Source: Arthrobacter sp. 135MFCol5.1 (GTDB lineage: Bacteria > Actinomycetota > Actinomycetes > Actinomycetales > Micrococcaceae). Taken from it: DNA of 64,000 bases. This document shows, piece by piece, positions 52,574 through 61,790 of this stretch (its first letter is position 1; the number at the start of each line of letters is the position of its first letter). The stretch covers positions 124,001-188,000 of the forward strand of contig NZ_KB895454.1 of assembly GCF_000374865.1 (NCBI RefSeq). Reading direction: 5' to 3'. The notes below the pieces were generated by a model. That model made no database searches, was not told the origin of the DNA, and was given only the letters and a program-made list of their open reading frames with translations. The translations under genes were made by a program, and so were the position numbers.

Positions 52574-53734
52574 GTGACTCCGGAACAGCTGCTGCCGGAC
52601 GCTCTCCTGGAGCGGATCCGGCAACGCGCGGCCGGTTACGACCGGGACAACGCCTTCTTCCACGAGGATTTGGAGGAGTTGGCGGCTGCGGGATACCTGA
52701 AGCTCTTCGTGCCGGCGTCCGACGGCGGTCCGGGCCTTGGGCTCCGGGCGGCGGCGCAGTGCCAGCGCAGGCTGGCAACGGCTGCCCCCGCCACCGCACT
52801 GGCAGTCAATATGCACCTGGTCTGGACCGGCGTCGCATATGTCCTGGCCGCCCGGGGCGACGACTCCTTGTCCTTTGTCCTGGAAGAAGCCGCGCAGGGC
52901 GAAGTGTTTGCGTTCGGCAACTCCGAGGCGGGCAACGACTCCGTCCTCTTTGACTCACGGACCATCGCGGCGCCGGCCCCGGACGGCGGGTACACGTTTA
53001 CCGGAACGAAAATCTTCACGAGCTTGTCGCCTGCCTGGACCCGCCTCGGGATCTTCGGCAAGGACCCTGCGGCCAGGGATGGAGCGGGAGAGCTTGTCCA
53101 TGGATTCATCCGCCGCGGATCGCCGGGCTACCGGATCCTTGACGATTGGGACACGCTGGGCATGCGGGCCAGCCAGTCCGCCACCACGGTGCTGGAAGGC
53201 GCGGCAGTACCGGCGGACCGGATCTTTCGGAAGCTGCCGGTGGGGCCCAACGCCGACCCCCTCATCTTCGCCATCTTCGCCTGCTTCGAGACGCTCCTTG
53301 CCGCCGTCTATACGGGGCTGGGGGAGCGTGCCCTGACAGTGGGCGTGGAGACGGCAAAGCGGCGCACATCGTTCAAGAACGGCGGACGCAGCTACGCCCA
53401 GGACCCCGACATCCGCTGGAAAGTCGCCGAAGCGGCCATGGCCATGGATGCGCTCTACCCCCAGCTGGACGCCGTGGCGGCGGACGTCGACGCGCTGGCT
53501 GATCACGGGTCCCAGTGGTTCCCCAAGCTGGTGGGGCTGAAGGTGAATGCGACCGAAACCGCCAGGCGGGTAGTGGACCTGGCCATCCGGGTCAGCGGCG
53601 GATCCAGCTACTTCAGGGGCTCCGAACTGGAGCGGCTGTACAGGGACGTGCTGGCCGGCATGTTCCACCCTTCCGACGATGAGTCAGCCCACAACACCGT
53701 CGCCAACGCCTGGCTCGGTCCCCTGGAGGAGTAA
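52574..53734 (+). CDS. Acyl-CoA dehydrogenase family protein
   Basis: This is a 386-residue FAD-dependent dehydrogenase-like protein. The N-terminal helical domain is followed by GEVFAFGNSEAGNDS, a variant of the flavin-binding region, then FTGTKIFTSLSPAWTRLGIFG and LGMRASQSATTVLEGA. The C-terminal helical domain includes VDLAIRVSGGSSYFRGSELERLYRDV. It is closer to the acyl-CoA dehydrogenase group used in sulfur or nitrogen oxygenation than to fatty-acid enzymes. The start is GTG at 52574, 9 bases after the M20 stop, so they are probably an operon. Confidence 0.83.
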   Translation: MTPEQLLPDALLERIRQRAAGYDRDNAFFHEDLEELAAAGYLKLFVPASDGGPGLGLRAAAQCQRRLATAAPATALAVNMHLVWTGVAYVLAARGDDSLSFVLEEAAQGEVFAFGNSEAGNDSVLFDSRTIAAPAPDGGYTFTGTKIFTSLSPAWTRLGIFGKDPAARDGAGELVHGFIRRGSPGYRILDDWDTLGMRASQSATTVLEGAAVPADRIFRKLPVGPNADPLIFAIFACFETLLAAVYTGLGERALTVGVETAKRRTSFKNGGRSYAQDPDIRWKVAEAAMAMDALYPQLDAVAADVDALADHGSQWFPKLVGLKVNATETARRVVDLAIRVSGGSSYFRGSELERLYRDVLAGMFHPSDDESAHNTVANAWLGPLEE

Positions 53735-53798
53735 CCCCGGCGCGGGGCACCTGCTCCTGTTCGTTCCCCCAAGGGCCGCTGGTTCCCCAAAGCCCGCC

Positions 53799-54032
53799 CT
53801 ATACGGTGCGTTGGACCTGCATGACCCGGCGGCGCAGCCAAAACCGCCGGCCGCCGCCCATGTAAAGCTTGCTGCGTTCCAATTCCCACTTGCCGTACTC
53901 GGAGTGTTCCACCAGGCGGCGCCGCGCCTCCGGCAGGGAATCCTCAGGGCTGAGCGTCAGTACGAGGTATTCGTACTGCCGTAAATAGTCCCGCTCCCGC
54001 TGGACTGAGCTGGTGAGAAATTGCTCCTTCAT
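53799..54032 (-). CDS. DUF5703 family protein
   Basis: This is a 77-residue basic protein. REYEYLVLTLSPEDSLPEARRRLVEHSEYGKWELERSKLY and FWLRRRVMQVQ match the DUF5703 family, which is found beside proteasome and mycothiol genes in actinobacteria. The function is unknown. It is convergent with the acyl-CoA dehydrogenase and divergent from a short acidic protein gene. Confidence 0.85.
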   Translation of the reverse strand: MKEQFLTSSVQRERDYLRQYEYLVLTLSPEDSLPEARRRLVEHSEYGKWELERSKLYMGGGRRFWLRRRVMQVQRTV

Positions 54033-54072
54033 TTGCTCTCCATTTTCGTCCTTTTCCGGCTAACGTGAAGTC

Positions 54073-54336
54073 ATGAGCATCGATCCGCGTGTCGCGCTTT
54101 CGTCCCTGACCACCGCTTTGGAAGAACACCTTATAGCAGCATCGAACCGGCGCGGGGACGGTGACCCCTCCGTGGAGGCAGCCTTTTTTGCAGTTGCAGA
54201 TGCGTTCGAAGTTTATGAAGACGCCCTCTATGAGGCCTACAACGAAGTTACCCCGTTGCAGGTGTTCGACGATGAAGACGACGATGATGAAGCCGACGTG
54301 GACGACGACGAAGACCTGGAGATTGTGGAGGAATAG
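54073..54336 (+). CDS. Small acidic protein of unknown function
   Basis: This is an 87-residue protein. Residues 1-64 are a helical region (ALSSLTTALEEHLIAASNRRGDG, then SVEAAFFAVADAFEVYEDALYEAYNEV). Residues 66-87 are almost entirely Asp and Glu. The ATG at 54073 is preceded by little ribosome-site signal. A similar small acidic-tailed protein is common in related actinobacteria as far as I recall, sometimes annotated as primosomal. I do not trust that function. Confidence 0.72.
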   Translation: MSIDPRVALSSLTTALEEHLIAASNRRGDGDPSVEAAFFAVADAFEVYEDALYEAYNEVTPLQVFDDEDDDDEADVDDDEDLEIVEE

Positions 54337-54384
54337 CGCAGCGGGGAAAGACTCTGGAGCCCGCGGGATCCCGGTGGTGGGGCG

Positions 54385-55314
54385 CTAGGCGGACACGTCT
54401 TCCAGCGCCCTGGCAATTTGGGGCGGCAGCGGGGAGAGCTGGGCGTCGAGGATCTCTTTCAACTGCACGTTCGTGCGGGCCCCGGCAACAACTGTGGCGA
54501 CGCCGTGCTGGGACAGCAGCCAGGACAATGAGACATCATGCGGTGAACGTCCCAGCCCGTTGGCTGCCATGCACACGGCGTCCACGATGCGGGACGGCTT
54601 CTCTTCCAGGTAGGGCTCCACGTAATCGGCCTCGCCCGCGGAGGCGCCGCGCGAACCGGCCGGAATGCTGCCCCGGTATTTGCCCGTGAGGACACCCCGG
54701 CCCAGGGGACCCCAAGCCATCAGGCCCAGCCCGGCGTCTTCGAGGGCCGGCATGAGTTCCGATTCCGCCGACCTGTTAAGGAACGAATACTCGGCCTGGG
54801 CGGCCACGAGCGGAACGCTGCTGATCGCCGCAGCCTTAGCCGCCTGCCAGCCTTTGAAATTGGAGATTCCGGCGTACCGGGCCCGCCCCGACCGGACAGC
54901 GAACTCCAGTGCTGCCAGCGTCTCCTCGAGGGGAACGTTTCCGTCCCACTCTTCGGCGAACCAGAGGTCCACGTAATCCGTGCCCAGCCTGGCCAGGCTG
55001 GCGTCCAGCCCGGTGAGCATCGCATTCCGTGAGGTATCCACGGCGCGCCGGCCATCCGGCGTCGTCATTCCCGCTTTGGTGGAGATGGAAATTTCCGTGC
55101 GGGATACCACGTCGCCCAGCAGCGCGCCCAGGATCGCTTCGGAGCCCCCGCCAGCGTAGGACGCGGACGTGTCCACATGCCGGCCGCCCGCACCAAGGAA
55201 CGTCCGCAGCATCTCGGAGGCGTCCTGCTCGTCGGTCTCCCGGCCCCAGGAACGGGTGCCCAGGGAGAGGGCTGAAACTCGCAATCCACTGTTGCCGACG
55301 TAACGCTGCTGCAT
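54385..55314 (-). CDS. Aldo/keto reductase with Glu at the usual His position
   Basis: This is a 309-residue TIM-barrel oxidoreductase. Three of the catalytic tetrad are visible: D48, Y53 and K80 (DTSASY, STKAG). The position of the usual His in DLYQLHWPD is Glu121 (DLWFAEEWD). The NADPH-binding C-terminus contains TVVAGARTNVQLKEIL. A His to Glu change is known in steroid 5-beta-reductases and changes reactivity toward double bonds. The substrate is unknown. It is convergent with the small acidic protein and divergent from uppP. Confidence 0.85.
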   Translation of the reverse strand: MQQRYVGNSGLRVSALSLGTRSWGRETDEQDASEMLRTFLGAGGRHVDTSASYAGGGSEAILGALLGDVVSRTEISISTKAGMTTPDGRRAVDTSRNAMLTGLDASLARLGTDYVDLWFAEEWDGNVPLEETLAALEFAVRSGRARYAGISNFKGWQAAKAAAISSVPLVAAQAEYSFLNRSAESELMPALEDAGLGLMAWGPLGRGVLTGKYRGSIPAGSRGASAGEADYVEPYLEEKPSRIVDAVCMAANGLGRSPHDVSLSWLLSQHGVATVVAGARTNVQLKEILDAQLSPLPPQIARALEDVSA

Positions 55315-55365
55315 AGCAGCAAGCTTACGGGCAGAAGCGCCACCGCCATGCCGTAGGGTCTTAGC

Positions 55366-56199
55366 GTGAACTGGTTTGAAGCGGCCCTGCTGGGCCTAGT
55401 GCAGGGACTGACCGAATTTCTACCGATTTCATCGAGCGCACACCTGCGGATTGTGGGGGAATTCCTTCCCAACGCGCAGGATCCGGGTGCAGCTTTTACG
55501 GCCATCACCCAGCTGGGCACAGAAACAGCCGTGCTGATCTACTTCTGGCGTGACATTGTCCGCATCGTCAAAGCCTGGGCAGGCTCACTGGCCGGCAAAG
55601 TGCCGCGGCAGGATCCCGATGCCCGCATGGGCTGGCTGGTGATTCTGGGCAGCCTGCCGATCATCGTGCTGGGGCTGCTCTTCCAGGACCAGATCGAATC
55701 GGTCCTGCGCAGCATGTGGATCGTTGCCACCATGCTGATTGTCTTTGGCCTCATCCTCGCCGTGGCGGACGCCATCGGCGCCCAGAAGCGGGACCTGGCC
55801 CACCTGACCTACAAGCACGGCATCTTTTACGGCCTGGCCCAAGCCATGGCCCTGATCCCGGGCGTGTCACGCTCCGGCGGCACCATTACCGCCGGACTCC
55901 TGATGGGCTATACCCGTGAGGCCGCCGCCCGGTATTCCTTCCTGCTCGCCATCCCCGCCGTTTTCGGCAGCGGGCTCTACCAGCTCTACAAAGTGGTCAC
56001 CAAGGAAGGCATTACGGGGCCGTTCGGTCTGCCGGAGACCGCCCTGGCCACCGTGATCGCACTGGTGGTGGGGTACGTGATCATCGGCTGGTTCCTGAAG
56101 TTTGTCTCCACCCGCAGCTACAGGCTGTTTGTCTGGTACCGGATCTTCCTTGGCCTCGCCCTCTACCTCCTCCTCGGTTTCAACGTCATCAGCGCCTAG
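55366..56199 (+). CDS. uppP: Undecaprenyl-diphosphatase
   Basis: This is a 277-residue membrane phosphatase that recycles the lipid carrier for peptidoglycan and other envelope polymers. The two catalytic segments [13 protein letters not shown] at 18-30 and [15 protein letters not shown] near 165-180 are clear, and about eight hydrophobic helices are present. The start is GTG at 55366. The mshC gene follows 15 bases later, so they are probably one transcript. In mycobacteria uppP lies close to mshC as well. Confidence 0.93.
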   Translation: MNWFEAALLGLVQGLTEFLPISSSAHLRIVGEFLPNAQDPGAAFTAITQLGTETAVLIYFWRDIVRIVKAWAGSLAGKVPRQDPDARMGWLVILGSLPIIVLGLLFQDQIESVLRSMWIVATMLIVFGLILAVADAIGAQKRDLAHLTYKHGIFYGLAQAMALIPGVSRSGGTITAGLLMGYTREAAARYSFLLAIPAVFGSGLYQLYKVVTKEGITGPFGLPETALATVIALVVGYVIIGWFLKFVSTRSYRLFVWYRIFLGLALYLLLGFNVISA

Positions 56200-56214
56200 G
56201 ACTAGGCTTTACCT

Positions 56215-57492
56215 GTGAAATCCTGGACTTCCCGCCCCGTTCCCGCCCTGCCCGGAAACATGCCCGCCATCCGGCTGTTCGACACTGCGGCAGGCCGCGA
56301 AGTGGCCCTCGAACCGGAGGCCAGGCCCTCCATGTACGTCTGCGGCATCACCCCCTACGACGCAACCCACATGGGTCACGCCGCCAGCTACGTCGCCTTC
56401 GACCTGCTGAACCGTTCGTGGCGCGACGCCGGCAGCGAGGTGTCCTATGTCCAGAACGTCACCGACGTGGACGACCCCCTGCTCGAGCGCGCCACCGCCA
56501 CCGGGGTTGACTGGCGCGATTTGGCCGCACAACAGGTGGAGCTCTTCCAGACCGACATGGAAGCCCTCAACGTCCTGGCGCCGGACCACTACGTTGGCGC
56601 TGTTGAGTCCATCGGGCTGATCGTGCCCGAAGTGGAACGGCTGGTGAGCATGGGCCTGGCCTACACAGTGGGCGGCAGCAACGGCGAACCCGACGGAGAC
56701 GTCTATTACGACGTCGAAGCAGCCGGCAAGCAGTCAACCGCACCTGACGCGTGGGCACTGGGCGCCATTTCCCACCTGGGTGAAAGCGCCATGCTGGAGC
56801 TTTTCGCCGAACGTGGCGGCGACCCGGGGCGCGCCGGAAAGCGGCAGGCCCTGGATCCGTTGCTGTGGCGGGTGGCGCGGGACGGCGAACCAAGCTGGCC
56901 CGGTGGAAGCCTGGGCCCAGGGCGGCCCGGCTGGCACATCGAATGCACCGTCATCGCGCAGAAGTACCTCCCGTCACCATTCACCGTGCAGGGCGGCGGC
57001 TCCGACCTGATCTTCCCGCACCACGAAATGGGCGCCGGCCACGCCTACTCACTGGCTGGAGTCCCCCTGGCGAAGCACTATGCACACGCCGGCATGGTGG
57101 GGTTGGACGGCGAGAAGATGAGCAAGTCCAAAGGCAACCTGGTGCTGGTTTCGAAGCTCCGTGCCGCCGGCGAGGACCCGGCTGCCATCCGGCTGGCGAT
57201 CCTGTCCCACCATTACCGTTCCGACTGGTCGTGGACGGATGAAGGGTTCTCCGCGGCCAAGGCAGACCTCGCGGCATGGCGGACTGCCCTGCAGCATGCC
57301 CCCGCAGGTTCGGGGACGGCGCTCCTGGCCGAGATGCGCGAAGCGCTGGCAGCGGACCTCAACGCGCCCGCAGCGGTTGCCGCCGTATCCCGGTGGGCAC
57401 GCAAAGCCAATGATGCCGGCGCTGCTGCCAGCGCCGCCGACGCCGCCCTGGTCAAGGACGCGGTGGACGCCCTCCTGGGCATCCAGCTGTAA
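56215..57492 (+). CDS. mshC: Mycothiol ligase MshC
   Basis: This is a 425-residue ATP-dependent ligase that joins cysteine to glucosaminyl-inositol in mycothiol synthesis. It is derived from cysteinyl-tRNA synthetase but lacks the anticodon domain. The HIGH-like motif is HMGHA in [14 protein letters not shown]; the zinc ligands are Cys in [12 protein letters not shown] and FPHHEMG; and the KMSKS motif is in [10 protein letters not shown]. The start is GTG at 56215. It is firm evidence for mycothiol as the cell thiol. Confidence 0.95.
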   Translation: MKSWTSRPVPALPGNMPAIRLFDTAAGREVALEPEARPSMYVCGITPYDATHMGHAASYVAFDLLNRSWRDAGSEVSYVQNVTDVDDPLLERATATGVDWRDLAAQQVELFQTDMEALNVLAPDHYVGAVESIGLIVPEVERLVSMGLAYTVGGSNGEPDGDVYYDVEAAGKQSTAPDAWALGAISHLGESAMLELFAERGGDPGRAGKRQALDPLLWRVARDGEPSWPGGSLGPGRPGWHIECTVIAQKYLPSPFTVQGGGSDLIFPHHEMGAGHAYSLAGVPLAKHYAHAGMVGLDGEKMSKSKGNLVLVSKLRAAGEDPAAIRLAILSHHYRSDWSWTDEGFSAAKADLAAWRTALQHAPAGSGTALLAEMREALAADLNAPAAVAAVSRWARKANDAGAAASAADAALVKDAVDALLGIQL

Positions 57493-57516
57493 CGAACTCC
57501 GCTTCGGGCGGCACAA

Positions 57517-57554
57517 AAAGGGCCTGGCCCGGATTCCTCCGGGCCAGGCCCTTT
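57517..57554. terminator. Bidirectional hairpin terminator
   Basis: AAAGGGCCTGGCCCGG (57517-57532) pairs perfectly with 57539-57554 across a 6-base loop, giving a 16-bp stem with A and T ends. It lies between the convergent mshC and PAC2 genes. Confidence 0.9.
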
Positions 57555-57570
57555 CCGCGTCCGGCGGGTT

Positions 57571-58476
57571 TCAGCCCCTGTCCTGGCCCCGCCGCTTCAA
57601 ATACCGCTCGAATTCCCGGGCAATGGACTCGCCGCTCGCTTCGGGCAGATCGGCGGTGTCCTTGGCTTCCTCCAACTGGCGCACGTAGGCGGCGATCTCC
57701 GGGTCCTCCGTGGCCAACTCATCCACCCCGCGCTCCCACGCCTCGGCCTCCTCGGCCAGCTCATGGGTATCCAGGGGCACCTGGAGGAGTTCCTCGATCC
57801 GGTGCAGGAGGGCGAGCTGGGCCTTGGGCGAGGGTGCCTGGGCCACGTAGTGCGGTACGGCAGCCCACAAGGACACGGTGGGAATGCCTGCCAGCAGGGA
57901 CACCTCGGACAGCACGCCGACAATGCCCACTGGCCCTTCGTATTGGGACGCTTCCAAGTCCATCCGCTCCCGGAGCGGGGCGTCGTCGGAGGACGTGCTC
58001 ACCGGAATCGGGCGGCTGTGCGGGACATCCGCCAGGAGCGCTCCGACGAGGACCACGTAATCCACGTGCAGCGCTTCCGCATGAACCAGGAGCTCAGCGG
58101 TGTAGGCGCGCCATTTATAGGATGGCTCGGTGCCCTGCACAAAGATGACATCCACATTGGAATTTGGCGCGCTGGCTTTGTAGATCCGGGTGGAAGGCCA
58201 CTTGATCTTACGTTCGCCTGCCGCATTCCTGCGGACGGTGGGGCGCGTGAACTGAAAGTCGTAGTACTCGTCAGCATCGATGGAGGCGACTTTCTTGCCG
58301 CCCCACAATTTGTTCAGGTAGCGCAACGAATCGCTGGCCGCTTCTCCGGCGTCGTTCCACCCTTCAAAGGCGGCAAGCATCACCGTTACGCGCTGTCCGT
58401 CTGCCACCGGCTGGAGGAACCGTTCCCGCTCGGGTCCGGCACCCTCTTCCGCCGTGGCTCCCTCGAAGCTATTCAT
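57571..58476 (-). CDS. PAC2 family protein
   Basis: This is a 301-residue protein of the PAC2 family, relatives of proteasome assembly chaperones. The strand-rich N-terminal half contains VTVMLAAFEGWNDAGEAASDSLRYL and DVIFVQGTEPSYKWRAYTAELL; the helical C-terminus is rich in Glu. Rv2125 of M. tuberculosis is a relative in the same gene neighbourhood. A chaperone role for the 20S proteasome is not shown in bacteria, so the function is open. Confidence 0.88.
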   Translation of the reverse strand: MNSFEGATAEEGAGPERERFLQPVADGQRVTVMLAAFEGWNDAGEAASDSLRYLNKLWGGKKVASIDADEYYDFQFTRPTVRRNAAGERKIKWPSTRIYKASAPNSNVDVIFVQGTEPSYKWRAYTAELLVHAEALHVDYVVLVGALLADVPHSRPIPVSTSSDDAPLRERMDLEASQYEGPVGIVGVLSEVSLLAGIPTVSLWAAVPHYVAQAPSPKAQLALLHRIEELLQVPLDTHELAEEAEAWERGVDELATEDPEIAAYVRQLEEAKDTADLPEASGESIAREFERYLKRRGQDRG

Positions 58477-58627
58477 TTCTTCACCCTACGTCCAAGGTGC
58501 TTGGTCGTGCATGGATTGAAGCGCCGCAAATCCCCGTAAACCCGTCCTTGTGGCACCCATGCCGCGTCATATTCGCCAAGGGCGTAGCCCACAGCCTCCG
58601 CCCAGCCACGCCCCGTAGACTGGCTAT

Positions 58628-59359
58628 ATGTCAATACCTGCCGCCAGTTCACCGCTCAAGGCCGTCCTCTGGGATATGGACGGGACCATCGTGGATACCG
58701 AGCCGTACTGGATCGCCGCCGAGCGGGCACTGGTTGAGGCGCACGGAGGAACCTGGAGCCACCAGCAGGCCATGCAGCTGGTTGGACAGTCACTGACTTT
58801 TTCTGCCGGACTGTTGCAGCAGGCGGGTGTGGAGCTGGAAATCCGGGACATCATCGACGCCCTGACGGCCCAGGTCATCAGCAACGTCCAGCAGCAGGTG
58901 CCGTGGCGGCCCGGTGCCCGTGAGCTGTTGGAAGAACTCCACCAAGCCGGGGTCCGGTGCGCCTTGGTCACCATGTCCGAAGGTCCACTGGCCCGGGAGG
59001 TGGTGGCCAACCTTCCCAGGCCCTACTTCGACGTGCTGGTCACCGGTGACACCGTTACCCAGGGCAAGCCGCATCCGGAGGCCTACCTGACGGCAGTGGA
59101 GTTGTTGCAGGAAGCCGACCCCGAGCTCGGTATCCACCATTGCGTCGCGCTGGAAGATTCCGTGCCGGGCGTGGCTGCAGCGGTTGCCTCCGGGGTCGCA
59201 ACGGTGGCAGTGCCGCACATCGTTCCCCTGCCCGACCATGAGAGCTACGAGCTCTGGGACTCCCTGGCCGGCCGGTCACTGGGAGAGCTCGAAGCCCTGC
59301 TGGTGGGTGCGGGTTCCCAAGGCCTCGCGGCACCCGCGTCGGGTGATCCCCATGGCTGA
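58628..59359 (+). CDS. HAD family hydrolase (phosphatase type)
   Basis: This is a 243-residue HAD protein. Motif I is LWDMDGTIVDTEP, with the nucleophilic Asp and acid Asp. Motif II Thr/Ser is in ALVTMSEG, motif III Lys in GKPHPEAYL, and motif IV in VALEDSVPGVAAAVASG. The cap domain type C1 helices lie between motifs I and II. It is like beta-phosphoglucomutase or phosphoglycolate phosphatase relatives; the substrate is not deducible. Its stop overlaps the next gene by 8 bases. Confidence 0.88.
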   Translation: MSIPAASSPLKAVLWDMDGTIVDTEPYWIAAERALVEAHGGTWSHQQAMQLVGQSLTFSAGLLQQAGVELEIRDIIDALTAQVISNVQQQVPWRPGARELLEELHQAGVRCALVTMSEGPLAREVVANLPRPYFDVLVTGDTVTQGKPHPEAYLTAVELLQEADPELGIHHCVALEDSVPGVAAAVASGVATVAVPHIVPLPDHESYELWDSLAGRSLGELEALLVGAGSQGLAAPASGDPHG

Positions 59360-60542
59360 GCACAGCACGAAGCCTGGCACCGGCCAGGAGGCCCCCGGGC
59401 GCCGCGAAGGGATCCCGCTGGGACGGATCGCCGGCGTCCCCGTGGTCCTGGCCTACTCATGGTTCGTCATTGCGGCCTTCACGGTGATCGTGTACGGGCC
59501 GGTACTGGCACGGAACAACCCCGTGCTGGGCGCCAGTGCATACTTCGTCGCTTTCGCCTACGCCGTCCTGCTGTTGATCTCTGTGCTCGTGCATGAACTG
59601 GCCCACGCCCTCACCGCGAAAATCTACGGCTGGCCCACCCAGAAAATCGTCCTGAACCTCTGGGGCGGCCACACCCAGTTCGAGAGCTTCACAGCTTCCC
59701 CGGGGCGCTCGGTAGTGGTGGCCCTTGCCGGACCGGCGGCCAACTTCGTCCTGGCCGGGGGCGCGTGGCTGGTGCTGGGCACCAACAGCCTGGGGAGCGT
59801 CGCCGAAATCCTGACGAACATCTTCATGTGGGCCAACTTCCTCATCGGCGTCTTCAACATCCTTCCTGGCCTTCCGCTGGACGGGGGCCGGATGGTCGAG
59901 TCCATCGTCTGGAAAGCCACCGGCAGCCAGGCCAAGGGCACCGTTGCCGCCGGCTGGGGCGGGCGGATCATCGTCCTCGCCATCGCCTACTGGTTCCTGG
60001 TACGCCCCTTCCTTGCCGGTGACAGCCCGGACTTCAGTTTCCTGATGATCACCATCCTTGTTGGCGGCTTCCTGTGGATGGGCGCGTCGGCGTCCATCCA
60101 ACAAGGGACACTGCGCGGCAGGCTCCCACTGGTCAGTGCCGCGGCATTGTCCATGCCCGCTGTCGGCCTGCCTGCGACCGCAACCGCCGGAGACGCCCTG
60201 CGCCTCTCGGAGGGAGGGGCAAGGGCAGTGGTGGTCTGCGGACCGGACGGACGGCCGCAAGCCGTGGTGGACCCGGAGGCACTCCAGTCAGTCCCCGCTG
60301 CCGCGGCGGATTCGACGCCGGTTGATGCCGTTTCCTTCCCGCTCGCGGGCGGCGCGTACGTTCCCGAGTGGTCCAAGGGACAGGAGCTGGTCCAGTTCCT
60401 GTCCCAGGTTGCGGGCCGCCACTATGCGGTGGTGGACCACAATGGACAGGTCACCGGACTGTTGACGCAGGAAGCCGTCCTCGCAACCATCACCGGCAAG
60501 AGTCCGCGGAACAATAGCTCCCCTCAGGGCCAGAACCGGTAG
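59352..60542 (+). CDS. Site-2 protease family metalloprotease (M50)
   Basis: This is a 396-residue membrane protease of the SpoIVFB-like group. It has about six helices. The zinc motif HELAH lies in VLVHELAHALTAKI, and the third ligand is in NILPGLPLDGGRM. The C-terminal about 130 residues look like a pair of CBS-type domains (for example ALRLSEGGARAVVV and FLSQVAGRHYAVVDHNGQVTGLL). Such proteins cut membrane regulators within the membrane. The ATG at 59352 overlaps the HAD gene. Confidence 0.87.
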   Translation: MAEHSTKPGTGQEAPGRREGIPLGRIAGVPVVLAYSWFVIAAFTVIVYGPVLARNNPVLGASAYFVAFAYAVLLLISVLVHELAHALTAKIYGWPTQKIVLNLWGGHTQFESFTASPGRSVVVALAGPAANFVLAGGAWLVLGTNSLGSVAEILTNIFMWANFLIGVFNILPGLPLDGGRMVESIVWKATGSQAKGTVAAGWGGRIIVLAIAYWFLVRPFLAGDSPDFSFLMITILVGGFLWMGASASIQQGTLRGRLPLVSAAALSMPAVGLPATATAGDALRLSEGGARAVVVCGPDGRPQAVVDPEALQSVPAAAADSTPVDAVSFPLAGGAYVPEWSKGQELVQFLSQVAGRHYAVVDHNGQVTGLLTQEAVLATITGKSPRNNSSPQGQNR

Positions 60543-60643
60543 AGTTACCTGCCGGTCATGCATTGCCGCCGCCAACGCCAACTGGCGCCCCGAGGGACCA
60601 GGGGAGCGCGGCACCACCAGGTTTACAGGAGCGAGGAAAAATC

Positions 60644-61708
60644 ATGAGCAGCGAAACTGCCGTCAACGACGCCAAGGGTGCAGCACCATCCAGTGTTGCC
60701 GCCAGCGGCTCGCAGCCGGTGGGAGCCGCCCGTCGCCGCGGCCCTTTCCGCGAGGGCGAACGCGTCCAGCTGACCGACGAACGCGGCCGGATGAACACCA
60801 TCACCCTGGAGCGTGGCGGCGCTTTCCACACCCACCGCGGCTTCCTTAATCACGACGAGATCATCGGCAAGGTGGATGGCTCCGTCGTGGTGAACAATGT
60901 GGGCCAGCAGTACCAGACACTGCGCCCGCTGCTTTCCGACTTCGTCCTCTCCATGCCGCGCGGCGCCGCCGTCGTCTACCCCAAGGACGCGGGCCAAATC
61001 GTCACCATGGCGGACATCTTCCCCGGCGCCCGCGTGGTGGAAGCCGGCGTCGGCTCGGGTGCCCTGTCCATCTCGCTCCTGCGTGCGGTCGGCGACAACG
61101 GCTACCTCCACTCCTTCGAACGCCGCGAGGAATTCGCCGACATCGCCCGCGGCAACGTGGAAACCATCTTCGGCGGCCCGCACCCTGCGTGGCAGATTTC
61201 GCTCGGCGACTTCCAGGAGGAAGTGGTCAAGGCCGAGGCCCCCGGCTCCGTCGACAGGGTGGTCCTGGACATGCTGGCACCTTGGGAATGCCTCGACGCC
61301 GTGGCCACGGTCCTCGCCCCCGGCGGCGTGTGGATCAACTACGTCGCCACCGTCACGCAGCTCTCCCGGACGGCTGAGGCCATCCGCGCCGACGGGCGCT
61401 TCACGGAACCCGATGCCTGGGAGTCAATGGTCCGCGGCTGGCACCTTGAAGGTTTGGCGGTACGCCCCGACCACCGCATGGTGGCCCACACCGGGTTCCT
61501 CCTGGTCACCCGCCGGCTCGCCGACGGGGTCACCGGAATCTCCGTGAAGCGCCGTCCTTCGAAGACCGAATTCAACGAAGAAGACGTCAATGCCTGGACC
61601 CCCGGTGCCGTAGGGGAGCGGGCGGTGTCGGACAAGAAACTCCGCCGGGCCGCCCGCGACGCCATTGCCGGCACGAACGTCGTGGACACACCCGAGGTTA
61701 CGAACTAG
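60644..61708 (+). CDS. trmI: tRNA (adenine-58-N1)-methyltransferase TrmI
   Basis: This is a 354-residue SAM-dependent methyltransferase. The N-terminal beta domain is followed by YPKDAGQIVTMADIFPGARVVEAGVGSGALSISLLRAVG, the SAM motif region, and the catalytic region VDRVVLDMLAPWECL. It resembles Rv2118c, which methylates A58 of tRNA and lies in the same position next to the proteasome genes in mycobacteria. AGGAAAAA precedes the ATG at 60644; upstream in-frame sequence is rejected. Confidence 0.9.
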   Translation: MSSETAVNDAKGAAPSSVAASGSQPVGAARRRGPFREGERVQLTDERGRMNTITLERGGAFHTHRGFLNHDEIIGKVDGSVVVNNVGQQYQTLRPLLSDFVLSMPRGAAVVYPKDAGQIVTMADIFPGARVVEAGVGSGALSISLLRAVGDNGYLHSFERREEFADIARGNVETIFGGPHPAWQISLGDFQEEVVKAEAPGSVDRVVLDMLAPWECLDAVATVLAPGGVWINYVATVTQLSRTAEAIRADGRFTEPDAWESMVRGWHLEGLAVRPDHRMVAHTGFLLVTRRLADGVTGISVKRRPSKTEFNEEDVNAWTPGAVGERAVSDKKLRRAARDAIAGTNVVDTPEVTN

Positions 61709-61790
61709 TCCATATTTCGGGAGTCTCCATCCCTACCCGCCTTCTTGGGACTAATGTCTTAAGAGAAGCGCAGGAAGGGGCTGATACATC

